A stretch of DNA of 64,000 nt from Ampelocalamus luodianensis (Eukaryota; Streptophyta; Magnoliopsida; Poales; Poaceae): contig CM070620.1 of NCBI GenBank assembly GCA_036346255.1, positions 60,560,522 through 60,624,521 of the forward strand. Direction: 5' to 3'. The notes under the pieces were generated by a model. The model did not search any database. It was given only the letters and a program-made list of their open reading frames with translations, and was not told the origin of the DNA. The position numbers and the translations under genes were made by a program. Positions 43,589-54,624 of this stretch are shown here, one piece after another. Numbering within the stretch: position 1 is the first letter of the stretch; every line of letters starts with the position of its first letter.

Positions 43589-45117
43589 GTGACTTGACAA
43601 AATCACGACAAAAGCACAGAGCACCGGACTCGTCATCGGCTCGTCACCGGCCGCCCACGACCACGGGCGCGGACCCACGAGAGCAAAATGTTCGCAATAC
43701 TATGCGAACACTTTGAGGGCATTTTGTCGCGGAGACGACCTAAAGCGCCGGCTAGCGGAGCAGGTGGAGAGCAAAGTGCGAGAAAATGGAAATGGCTAAG
43801 AACCTCGCCGCGACCTAAATCAAGAGGTGCTCGAGCTCTGGGAGCAAGAAGAAATCACCGCAGCACGGGGAGGTCCGAGGGGTTGGGAAGGTCTGGCGGC
43901 GGAGGCGTGCGGCCGTGAAGACGATAATGACGATGCAGGGCCCGAGCAAAAGAGCAACGCGCAACATCAAAACGAGTCCCACATAGCTCCGGTGCTTCGA
44001 GCAAGGAATCGGGGAAGGAGCTCCTTACGGCAACGGGATGAAGGAGGCGATTTTCAGCAGAAAAAGGGGAAACCGAAATCGAAGTGACTCAAGACACTGG
44101 CTGAAATAGGATTAGTGTCAACACTCCAGAGACGGAGGAAGGAGCTGGAGCAAAAGTTTGAAGAAAGAGCCACTGGAGCACCGGCTGCACGGGAGCTTCA
44201 AGCTTGAGAATGGCGGCCAAGGGTGATCTTGGCGATTGAGCTCAAGCAAGAGGAGAGGGTGCCAAGCGGGGTTGCGGAAAGGTGAAAGGAGGGCAAAGAA
44301 GGGAGCCGGGTGCTTAAGTAGAAGAGGGAGCTCGGTCCACAGCGGCTCTCGCACGGGAGGTCCGGCCACGGCCACGGAGCCGAGCGACGGAGCAGTAGAA
44401 AGAGACTTCGTGGCAAGCCCGAGCACAATAAATGCATGCAGCCGAGGAGCGATTGGGGAGGTGACTAGGCGCCGCTCTCCCCGGCCGACTTCACGCGCGC
44501 ACACGCGTGGGCGAGCGGAGGAAGAAGATGACCCGGCGACATCGCCCACAAGTCACGACGCAGGCGGCTCGAGTCGGGTGCTGCTAGTTGGTTCGGGCGA
44601 AAGTCAATTGACTCGAGCCCGTGCTGACCCGCGCCGAGGAATAGTGCAAACCCATTAGGGTTTTGATTTTTAAAGCTGAAACTTTGCAGGTTTAATTGGG
44701 ATAGCAAAACAACTCCAAAATTTCTGAAATTTTAACTAGAGCTTGCTAACTTTAGAATTAACCTCCCATAAAATTTCCAGAGATTTTGGCGTGCTAGAGT
44801 TTCCTCAAGAAATTCCAGAAGGATATCTCCAGGGTTTGACCAGGGTTTGACTTGCCTCTAAACTGTTTCAATTCATTTCCAAAAATTATGAAATAATTCA
44901 GAGGCGCCACCAAGCAACCCTAGAACCCAAAAAAAATATTTCCAGAGCATTATCACAAGATTTGACAAGATGATCTTTGCCTTGAGAGAATTGAAGGTTT
45001 GGATTTTGCATTTCCCAAAATTCCTTTGCAAGAATTTCAGAAAAGTTCGACAACAGAAGGGAGTAAGAAACCCATTTTCTTACATTTGAAACACAAGTTG
45101 AAAATGGGGATGTTACA

Positions 45118-45130
45118 AACCTCCCCCCTT
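45118..45130 (-). other. Element D polypurine tract
   Basis: AACCTCCCCCCTT on the plus strand, which is a G-rich purine tract on the minus strand, directly bordering the D 3' LTR. Confidence 0.82.
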
Positions 45131-45905
45131 ACAAAAATCTCGTCCCGATATTTGGTTCACTCGGAAAAGAAAGAGGGTAGTCCAGACGAGGCGATCTTCT
45201 CGCTCCTGTAGCTTCATCCTCGTAATGATTCGACCACCGAACCTTAAGGAACTTAATGGAACGATTCCTAGTTCTTCGTTCGACTTCTTCAAGGATGCGA
45301 ACAGGATGCTCGCGGTAGGTCAAATCCTCCGGACATCAAGAGTTTCCAACGAGCTTCCTCGGTTGGAACACGGAGGCACTTCTTTAGCTGGGACACATGG
45401 AACACATCATGTACCCCCGCAAGTGCAGCAGGCAACTCCAACTTGTAGGCAACGGCTCCCTTCTTCTCGATGACGCGGTAGGGACCGACATATCGAGGAG
45501 CTAACTTGCCCTTGACACCAAAACGCTGGTGACCTTTCAGCGGAGAAACCTTGAGATAGACGGTCATTGGGCTCAAAGCTCAATTCACGACGACGACGAT
45601 CCGCATAGCTCTTACGCTCGGATTGAGTGTGCGCAAAGATCACGAATAAAGTCGGACTTGACTCGGCTTCATTGATCGAGTCCGGGCCAAAGAAAGGTCT
45701 CTCGCCGGTCTCAGACCAATACAACGGGGTTCTACACTTTCTCCCGTATAAGGCCTCGAATGGTGCCATGCCGAGACTGGCTTGGAAGCTGTTGTTGTAA
45801 GAAAACTCGGCGAATGGCAAGCACTTCTCCCAATGCTTCCCATAGGAAAGAACACAGGCTCAAGCATGTCCTCTAAAACTTGGTTGACCCTTTCGGTCTG
45901 ACCAT
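45129..45905 (-). pseudogene. Element D integrase C-terminus and chromodomain-like tail, frameshifted
   Basis: Minus-strand frames 45407-45820, 45289-45576 and 45129-45323 carry, in order, FAEFSYNNSFQASLGMAPFE, GPYRVIEKKGAVAYKLELP, VFHVSQLKKCLRVPTEE and YREHPVRILEEVERRTRNR with FLKVRWSNHYEDEAT. The frames are offset, so at least three indels separate them. The set equals the C copy at 37330-38023. Confidence 0.88.
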
Positions 45906-46777
45906 CAGTTTGGGGGTGATGTTGAAATGAGCGAAAGGTGAGTTCCATAGCCTCTTGCGAGGCTATGCCAAAATCGAGACGTGAACAACGAACCACGATC
46001 TGACACAATTGTCTTTGGCACACCATGCAAACTCACGATGCGGGCTATGTAGAGCTCTGCGAGGAGACCCACTCGAAGGTCCGTCTTGACAGGGAGGAAA
46101 TGAGCCACTTTAGTCAATCGATCGATGACCACCCAGATGGCATCATTCTTCTTTGGAGACTGGGGTAGACCAGTGATAAAGTCCATCCCGACCGAATCCC
46201 ACTTCCACTCTGGAATTGGTAAGGGCTGAAGCAGTCCAGCCGGACGCTGATGTTCGGCCTTGACACAACGACACACGTCGCACTCGGCAATGAACCTTGC
46301 GATCTCCCTCTTCATTCGGGTCCACCAAAATCTCTGCCGGAGATCATGATACATCTTCGTGGTCCCAGGATGAATGGATAACGGGGAATCGTGGGCTTCG
46401 CGGAGGATCAACTCCCGCAACTCCATGTCCTTTGGAACTACAAGGCGTTGCCCGAACCGCACAACACCAAGCTCATCTTCGGAGAAGCACTTGGCTGTTC
46501 CATTCTTGACATTTTCCTTGATGCGGTTCACTCCAACATCCGATCGCCGAGCGGACTTGATCCGATCCACCAAGGTTGGCTGTACAACCAAGGCAGCGAG
46601 GGAACCATGCTCAACCAAACCCAAGTTGAGACGCTGAAACTCCTCCAGAAGGGTGGGCTGAGGCTCCTTGAGCAGCAATGCATTGCAATGCGCTTTACGA
46701 CTAAGCGCATCCGCAACTACATTGGCTTTGCCCGGATGGTAGTGAATACCCATGTCATAGTCCTTGATCAACTCCAA
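45905..46777 (-). pseudogene. Element D RNase H end, zinc finger and integrase core start
   Basis: 290 open codons on the minus strand. It starts just after an in-frame TGA (46784-46786) that interrupts LNLRQ-stop-RWMELIKDYD. It holds the last RNase H Asp in VVADALSRK, the complete integrase zinc finger (HDSPLSIHPG ... AECDVCRCVKAEH), the first catalytic Asp in VGMDFITG and the second in IVSDRGSLF. It then loses frame shortly before the Glu, which appears in another frame as DGQTERVNQVLEDM (45640-46026). It is better preserved than the same region of C. Confidence 0.92.
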
Positions 46778-46783
46778 CCATCT

Positions 46784-47575
46784 TCATTGCCTGAGGTTCA
46801 GATCTGGTTGGGTGAATAAATACTTCATGGTTTTGTGATCCGAGTACACTTCACAACGATTACCGATTAGGTAATGTCGCCAAATATTCAGTGCATGAAT
46901 CACAGCGGCCAACTCCAAGTCATGGGTAGGATAGTTGAGCTCATGAGGTCTCAATTGCCTTGATGCATAGACCACCACCTTGCCTTCTTGCATAAGGACA
47001 CAACCGAGGCCTCGACGAGAAGCGTCGCAAAAGATATCGAAGCTTCGATGGACATCGGGAAGAACAAGAACGGGAGCGGTGGTCAACCGCTTCTTGAGTA
47101 CTTGGAAACTTTCCTCGCAATCGGCAGACCACGAGAACTTCTTGTCCTTCTTGAGCAACTCCGTCATTGGCTTCGCTATCTTGGAGAAGTTCTCGATAAA
47201 TCGACGATAATATCCCGCTAAACCAAGAAAACTCCGGTCTTCGGTGACCGAAGAGGGTCGACTCAGAAAGCACATCGATCTTGCTAGGATCCACGACACG
47301 CCTCCCGCCGAAAGAACATGGCCTAAGAACGCCACTTCCTTCAACCAGAATGCGCACTTGTTGAACTTCGCATACAACTGGTGCTCACGAAGTTTGCCCA
47401 ACACAAGCCTCAGATGCCCAGCGTGTTCCTCATCGTTCTTGGAATAGATAAGAATATCATCGATGAAGACCACCACAAACTTATCCAAATACTCCATAAA
47501 CACCGAATTCATGAGATTCATGAACAAGGCAGGAGCATTGGTTAAGCCGAATGACATGACGGTATACTCGTACAA
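46784..47575 (-). pseudogene. Element D reverse transcriptase (C-terminal part) and RNase H
   Basis: 263 open codons on the minus strand: YEYTVMSFGLTNAPALFM, the catalytic FIDDILIYS (FIDD at 47456-47467), LREHQLYAKFNKC, GHVLSAGGV, then a short out-of-family stretch (about 47290), YRRFIENFSKIAKPMTELLKK and RNase H with CDAS, DLELAA and YSDHK. It ends at a TGA replacing an expected Arg codon, a C-to-T type change. Confidence 0.92.
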
Positions 47576-48130
47576 GCCATAACGAGTAGAGAAAGCCAGT
47601 CTTGGGAATATCCTCCGGTCGAATTCGAACTTGATGATATCCCACTCTCAAATCAATCTTAGAGAAGACTCGAGCTCTAGTTAATTGATCGAAGAGATCG
47701 CCGACACGCGCGAGGATACTTGTTCTTACCGTCACTTCATTAAGCTGCCGTAATCCACGCACATGCGTGAGTATTGTCCTTCTTCTTCACAAAGATTCTT
47801 TGGACAACCCCACTGAGACGAGCTAGGCGAATGAAACCCTTCTCTTGGAGCTCCCCACCGCTTCTTCAACTCCACTAACTCGTTTGGAGCCATCCCAGAG
47901 TGCCTCTTCAAATCGAGCGAGCACGGGACCAATTCAATGGCAAACTCGAGGTCGCGGTGGCGGCATCCCGGGAGATCTTCGAAGACATCGAAGTCACATA
48001 CCGTAGGGACTTCACTAATATCCGAGCTGGCCTCGCTCGAGCACGAAGAGATGCGGACCTTGCAGCTTTGGCGAAAGCTAACCCGCCGCCGTAAGGATCG
48101 TGAGGTAGATGAGCCTCCGGGCGCAATCGA
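47576..48130 (-). pseudogene. Element D reverse transcriptase N-terminal part, frameshifted
   Basis: The 47481-47762 frame contains LNEVTVR, DLFDQLTRARVFSKIDLRVG and YHQVRIRPEDIPKTG. Upstream pieces (47732-47932) give MAPNELVELKK, and one frame near 48000 gives the DVFEDLP-like start. Several indels in CG-rich spots break it (for example near 47700-47710 and 47760). Confidence 0.8.
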
Positions 48131-48420
48131 TTTGTCCCATGTGCTGAGACAACCAATCCATGCCTAGAATTACATCTAAGCTTGCGGAATGGAGGAGGAT
48201 GAGGTTTGCTAAAAACCCTACTCCTCTATCTCAACAGGACATCCTGACACTCAAGCTCGCCTCTCAACTCCGAACAGGAGAGCGAATGAGCAATGGGACC
48301 AACAAAGGAGCAAACGAAGCTCGCCAATAGCAGCAAATGATTCGAAACAAATGAATGAGATGCTCTGAATCAAACAAAACAAAGAGCAGGATGAGAGTTA
48401 ACCGAAGCGCACCCAACACG
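48131..48420 (-). pseudogene. Element D protease remnant
   Basis: On the minus strand, FVLFDSEHLIHLF has the catalytic Asp-Ser, then loses frame exactly where Gly should follow (about 48365-48371), consistent with a one-base loss. The downstream GMDWL motif is readable at about 48143-48170. Confidence 0.75.
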
Positions 48421-49536
48421 CACGCCGCGCCTCCCGTGCCTCCTCGCGGAGATGAGGTTGACACGACCACTACCCACACCTTGGGTAGCTGGGACAACCT
48501 TCTCGATCCTCGGGAAGGACCACCACCATGCCCGCGCCTCCATTGGGACGAGGGGCTGCTCCCATCTTCTTAGGCATTGGTTCGCATAATGCCCCTTCTC
48601 GCCGCAGAAAAGCAAGTGACCCGGCACCGGATTGCGGGGGCCACTCGCCGACTCGCAGTGCACGGATCGGGCACGGCTCGCGGAGGGCGAGGCTGCCGTG
48701 CCGACCTCGGTGGTGGTAAGGCCAAGGAACGGGCCTCGGTGCAGCCCAACACGAGGACGGAAGGCTGGCTCTGCATGCATCGCTGGGCCTCCCACTTGCG
48801 CTATGACTCGCTTAGCGCTTCGCTTTGTGCTCGGCAACAATGGCCTTGTCCACCAAGGTCCGAAGTCGGCCTGATCCACAATGGATAGCTTGTCTTGCAT
48901 CTCCTCGACAAGCCCTCCATGAACTTCTCCCGCTGGCCTCATCGGTGGCCACCTCAGATGGAGCATAACGAGCCAAGTGGTTGAACTCGTAAAGGTACTC
49001 CATCACTGACTTACGCCCTTGCTTGAGCACGAGAAATTCCTTCTTCTTCAGATTCATCAAGCCGGCAGGGATATGAGCTCGACGGAACGCAGTCCGGAAC
49101 TCCTCCCAAGAGACAGTGTGACCGGCGGGCTGCATGGCCAAGAAGTTCTCCCACCAAGAGAGTGCTGCCCCCTGCAGCTGATGGGAGGCAAAGAGTGCCT
49201 TGTCCCGGTCCCGGCATCTGGGCAACGCCGAAGCTCGCTCAACTCGACGATCGACCATCTGCGCCCAAAGTGTGTCCTCAGATCTAGAAAACGTGGGGGG
49301 CTGAGTGCGAAGAAACTCAGCAAGGCCCCACGAGGCTGATGTCCACCCGCTTGCCCGGATCCTGAGGCACCGGCAAGGGCGGAGGTGTTGCGCGCAATAA
49401 CATCCAGCAGGACCCTCCTGTCCTCTAAACGGTTGCGCTCGATCTGTAGAAGAACCTCAGCCATGGTCGGAGGAGGCGGGAGCTTCTCATCCAAACCATG
49501 CTGCTGACCACGGCCGCTACGAGTACCTCCAGCCAT
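48370..49536 (-). pseudogene. gag: Element D gag, frameshifted
   Basis: Starts at the minus-strand ATG 49534-49536 (MAGGTRSGRGQQHG), the same start as C. The first frame runs to about 49290. Then 48812-49258 holds LFASHQLQGAALSWWENF, WEEFRTAFRRAHIPAGLMNL and EYLYEFNHLARYAP. Then 48370-48966 holds the CCHC knuckle end CGEKGHYANQC. It shows what C gag looked like before S1 split it. Confidence 0.88.
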
Positions 49537-50066
49537 CCTGGGACACGGAAATTTGGGTTAGCAACAAAACCTTAAATCTAGAAGTTGATGAAAATGAAAA
49601 GCCAAAAATAACAAGCATAAAAACTTTAAATGCTTCCAAAGAGGCTCCAAACAACAAGGAGAACACCAAACCAAATCTCAACTTCTCGATGCCATTAACC
49701 CGTATTGAATAAACGAGCAATGGGTGGAGAAGATAAAATTTCAGCACCGTACATCAATTCTAACACTACTCAAGAGCGAGGTTTATCCAGCGAAATAAGT
49801 GTTAGATACTTAGCTAACTAATATCACATCTTACCCCTTTATTCCCAGAAGTTTTAGTTGATTAACCTCTCATTTTCTACCCTATTTAGGACCTTTGAGC
49901 TTGCTGTCCGGAAATTAACGCTTGCTGTCCAGATTTTGCATCCAAGCTTCTAAGCCGAAATCTTCAACTTCCGAAGCTTCAAAACCTTGTAGAGGGCAGC
50001 TAACACTTCAATTTGCCAAACTCAATGGTTCCCAAAACCCAATTTAAACGATACAACTATCTTTTG
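49537..50066 (-). other. Element D leader, part next to gag
   Basis: Non-coding, homologous to the B and C leaders. Immediately before the ATG, the minus strand reads CGTGTCCCAG then GATGG, a good-looking 3' splice-site context. The S2 target site TTTTG is at 50062-50066. Confidence 0.7.
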
Positions 50067-53000
50067 TGTGAGGACACCCGGTTATTGGAAATGTACTTAA
50101 TTAAAATTATACTGTAGCACAATTATTAATGAAGGAACAGTATTGTCCCTTTATTAAAGATCATGCTAAAGGTATAAATTTAACAAGTGACAAATCCAAT
50201 AAACAGGATTCCCGGATATATATATTTCACAATGGTTCCCAGGATCAACGACCATTGCATATATATCCTTCAACAACATTGCATCAAATACATACAAGTC
50301 ATACATTGACATAATTAAACATAAGTTTACAACTTGCGGTTTTAGTACTACATTATGGAGTGACTTGGTCACTACAACAAGTTCAACAGCGGAAGCAAAA
50401 TAAAAGTTCAAAATCCACCAATGGCCTCATCCACATGAGCGATTGCGTGGAGGAAAGAAGTAGCTTTACTCGTTAGCGTCACCCGACGGCGCTAACGGGT
50501 ACTTCATAAAGGTAACCATCCTCACCTGCAACAATAGGTGATAGCACCTTGAGTACGGAAGGTACTCAGCAAGTCTTACACAAACTAATAAAAGAAAGTG
50601 TTTATTAGAACCTATTCAAAGGAGTAGAATTTATACATGCATAAGGCTACAACAGGAAGGTAAAATGGTTAAGTTTTGCATAAAGCAGGACATCTTAACC
50701 TACAAAGACTAAATTTTGATAAAGCAGTTTAATAAATCAAAGTTGGATTAGAACAGTAAGTAAATGACATAATGTAACAAAGACAAAGTGCATGAATCCT
50801 CATGCTAAACCAAAACAGAAACCCGATTTGTAAATCAAAGTTTCTATCTGGTGACATCAATTCAAGTTATCGCCCATGACCGTGGACACGGCTATTCGAA
50901 TGCAGTTTATACCTGCAGGGTGTACATCTTTACCACACGACTTAGTCGACTGTTGCCTTGGATGCCTCCGAATGATGACATACTTCCTTTGGTATCTTGA
51001 CCGGGAAACTAAGATTTGGTATTTTCAACAAGCTAACACTATTGAGTTGGACCCCATGTGTGAACCGATCTCGCTTAAACAACGATCGATAGCATCCGCT
51101 GGGCCACACATGTTGCGTCGATAATCTTGATCCAAACAATTTAATGCGAACTGGCTTACTACCCATATTAGGATGCAATCGGCATCTTTAAGAATGCGAT
51201 ATGCTACGGAGCACATATCGCCCTCACCCTTCTAAGAACATCCGATCTCGACATACAAGCTCACGGGGCATATAACGCATCATAAGACCTAAGCATCTAT
51301 GCCATACAAGGTCAATACACATATTCTTACTTTCTGTTTCCAACCCAATAGTCTTAACATCTTACTTAACCAAGCAGCGCCCATACACCTGCATGTGGAA
51401 GTACGTGGGGACTTGAATTGAATAGTTAGAGTTCGGTCCTTAATTAACCGGACAAGTCCACCACAATTCCCAATCTCGTGCACAAAAGCACCATCACTAG
51501 CTTCCTCTTGTCCAGATCAATTTAAATATGAAACTCATTTCTGACATAAGTAAACTGGACAAAGAGTTTAAAGTAACAAAAAGCCATTTGTGATTCCCAT
51601 GTTTGACAAGGTATTCTTGTCAAACTCTAAAGTCTCTAGACTGCATGTCTAAGCCAAAACTGAAAATATACTATAGTATACAATACTATACTAGGGTTGA
51701 GTGTATGGTTATGATTAAGGTAATCCACTATGTTAGGTTATAACTAACTACTACAGATCACATTGGTATTTTCTGAAAAGTAGCATGCAACAGTTATCAC
51801 TGGATTTGGAAAATCTATTGTATAAAACTTGGGATCAACATGGTGCAAAGAGGATGCTTGCCTTGATAATAGTATACTACATTATGTGCTCAGTTGCTCG
51901 AAATAGGTTCAATCACTTGAAAGAAACCAGATTCTAAAAGAAGCAATAAAGTCAATAAATGCCAAAATCGACAATAAGTACAAAATGGAAGAAATATGCA
52001 TGATCAATGAAATGCATGATTAGCGATATGCTTAAGTTATATCTACCTAATAGTGAGAATAACCCATTTTATCAGATACAACTTTTAAATAACGAAGCGA
52101 TAGTCTAGAACCAAGTTTGATTTTCGAATTTGAAAAAAGTAAGCAGATGTATGCATTTGGGAAAAGGAAACTGGATCAAGTAAAGGTTCTAAAATGAAGC
52201 TCAACCTGATCTATTAGGGTAGTTAATACCCTAAACTAACCTTAACCTAACCCTAATCGGTTAGATTACAAAAGCTAAAGAAAAACCGATATTGTCGGTT
52301 AAGCGATGACAAAAGAGACAGAGACAGAACTCTGCTATAAAGCTAAATAGATGATGACAAGAATTAAAAGCACAACTTGTTATGCTGCTAGGGTTTAGTT
52401 GAGACCTAACTAGGATGATACCTTGACAGGAGAAACCCTAGTTTCTTGAAAATGATATGAAAGACCGAAAAGTTAGAATAACAACTTTTCAGTTTACAGC
52501 AAGTTGAAGCTACTGATATACAAGTGAATGATCCATATGAGTTTCTAAGGTACTTAAGGTGCTCAAGAAATTATAACTAGGGTTTTTGGCTTACCAGGAT
52601 AGGAAAGACAACAAAGGCTCTGAAATTCGATGTTGATTAATCAGAGAAATAAACTCTGGATTAACCTACAAAAGATGTCAAATCTTTAATACAAGGTGAA
52701 CCCAGGGTTTAGAATGGATAAGCAATTCGGAGGGCCAAGAAACTCCACTGGACATCAATGGCGGAACAAACTCCGATGGTCAACAATGGCGACTCAAAAG
52801 TTAGGGTTATATATAGATGTTGAGCTACAGTGGAAAGTGGAAGAGTCTATAGTTGATGAGGTGTCCATTTAGGGCTAAATATCCCAAAAATTAGTTGCAT
52901 AAACTTTGGGATAAATCATCTCCTTAGTTTACAGAGAGGGCTGCGCGCAGAGATAAGGAAGAAGGGAGGCAACATATGACATGTGGGTCCCTTTGTCAGT

Positions 53001-54420
53001 CATAGACGCGCGCGCCTCTTAAAGCTCAAAAGAATCTCAACCGTCCGATTAGAGATGGGCGGCTGTGATAAATAGAGAGGTTAAAAGGTTTTAATCGGTA
53101 TCTTTTAATATGGGCCGTGCGATCTTGATCGGTCGATCGAGATTTAAACAGAGCTCAAAGGAAATGCGGGGTCTACTTTCAAATCTGGACGTTGGAGTAG
53201 AATCCAACGGTCAATTAAAAGGAATAAACATCACCCAATTAGATGATATGACGCGGCACCATTAGATTGGATTTCTACGGTCGAGATGGGGGAATGAACC
53301 GGATGGTCCGATTGCATACACAAATCTGGACCCTACGATTAAAATCCAATGGCCCACTAAATTTGGGCCTTAACTGCGCTCGGTCAAAAAGGAGCGCCGT
53401 GGGATTTAAATCCAAAGGTCCAAATAAAAGCGCGCCTTTGATTTCAAAAGAAAACGAGCGACGCGGTCAGATCAAGAATGTACGGCGGAGATTGAGGGAT
53501 AATCCGGAGTCGTCCGAATGCATACATCGCTCTGGACCATACGAGGAAAATCTAACGGCCCAGAGAAGCGCAGGCCTTAATAGCACGCGGAAAAGAGGGA
53601 CGCCGTAGGATTTGAATCTGACGGCCCAAAGAAAAGCGCGCCTTTAGGTTTTAAAAGAAAAAGGGCGGCGCTGTTGGATCGGAAATGAACGGTGGAGATT
53701 GAGAAGGGCTCCGGAGTTGTCCGATTGCATACACTGACCTCGATCGTTAGATTAAGATCCAATGGTGGAGGTTAGGCGCATACGTGGACAGCTCGCGTAG
53801 CGTCGTAGCCTCGCCCGTTCGATTGAAAATCGATGGCTCACATCATGTATGAGGTTCGGGCTCGCACCCGAGCGTGACAGAGCCGGACCAGTTGCACTGG
53901 GTTGGACTCAACCACGTGGCTCGAGTCGCTACAGTGCTAGGTTTAGGTTCAGACCAGGTTAGTTGACCAGAACCCATTCAAAAGCTTAAAAGGTTTGACT
54001 GGGTTTTTTTAAAAATAGCAAATAAATTTGTAAAATCGTGAAATCTTTACTGGAGACTACTGGGATGATATATTTCCCAGATAAATTTTAAAAATCACAT
54101 TATCACTTCGTAAAATACATAAATAATTATTGTAGCCCGAAAGTGTTTATTTAAAGGTAAATATTTTTCTGTAAACCAAATAATTTCTAGAAATTCAACA
54201 AAAATTATTTTTAGTCAAGATAATTTATTTAGGCTTTAAGGAAAATACTTCGATCACAATACAAGTTTCATCTTGTATTTCCTTGAAACTTCAAATAGGT
54301 TATTGGACTTTGGCTAGAAAAGGAGGTTTCAATTGATAACAGCAATTCCAAATTGTTAATTATGAACAGTAATGTCATGAACAGTGTCCCATTACTGTTT
54401 ATAAAATTGGGGCTGTTACA
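50067..54420 (-). mobile_element. S2: solo LTR of a distant related family, inside D leader
   Basis: 4354 bp between perfect duplicates TTTTG (50062-50066 and 54421-54425). On the plus strand it starts TGTGAGGACACCCGG and ends GGGGCTGTTACA, so its ends are like the other family but the body is largely different. It shares the small block GGCTATTCGAAT (50891-50901) followed by CCTGCAGGGTGTAC. No interior, primer-binding site or ORF with a domain; a solo LTR. Short frames inside (for example 53267-53608) are chance. Confidence 0.88.
53278..53772 (-). repeat. ~206-bp tandem repeat in S2
   Basis: Units start at about 53278, 53483 and 53690 (spacings 205 and 207). Each starts with CGGTCGAG, CGGCGGAG or CGGTGGAG, then has a TCCGATTGCATACA-like segment and a block with GATTT and AATC(C/T)..ACGGCCCA. 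The third unit is partial. Position in the LTR corresponds to the 29-bp array of the other family. Confidence 0.75.
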
Positions 54421-54607
54421 TTTTGAGAGAAGGAAAGGAGAACAACTTTTAAAACTCAAATTAGAGCAAGATGAGATAGAAAGCTAAGATAGGTAAGGAA
54501 TAAAATATGAGAATTTACTTAAGCTTTCATAAAGCATTTGATACTTTGAAATTAAGTTTTCCAAAATATCCTAAAGACGATCAAGCTTGGGTTACTACGG
54601 TCGGAAT
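54421..54607 (-). other. Element D leader, part next to primer-binding site
   Basis: Non-coding, matching the start of the B and C leaders; separated from the rest of the leader by S2. Confidence 0.7.
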
Positions 54608-54620
54608 GGCTCTGATACCA
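54608..54620 (-). other. Element D primer-binding site (Met tRNA)
   Basis: GGCTCTGATACCA on the plus strand, which is TGGTATCAGAGCC on the minus strand, four bases from the D 5' LTR end. Confidence 0.92.
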
Positions 54621-54624
54621 ACTT

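Larger units (their letters stand above)
40283..45117 (-). repeat. Element D 3' LTR (left copy)
   Basis: On the plus strand it starts TGTGAGGACCCCGG and ends GGGATGTTACA. It contains AGGAAGAAG (40696-40704), the palindrome CTATTCGAATAG (41103-41114), a CA microsatellite (41316-41338), the hairpin (41627-41649), the tandem array (42526-43588) and a weakened donor-like site at 43854-43860. Reading frames near 43688-44658 are GC-rich LTR sequence without domain support. Confidence 0.92.

Noticed and set aside
53267..53608. A 113-codon plus-strand frame in S2
   Set aside because: It spans the 206-bp tandem repeat; the opening reflects repeated sequence, not a conserved protein.
50067..54420. S2 as a host intergenic region or a DNA transposon
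   Set aside because: Perfect TTTTG duplicates, TGTGAGGAC/TGTTACA ends and the shared GGCTATTCGAAT block fit a solo LTR better; no transposase or long terminal inverted repeats are seen.
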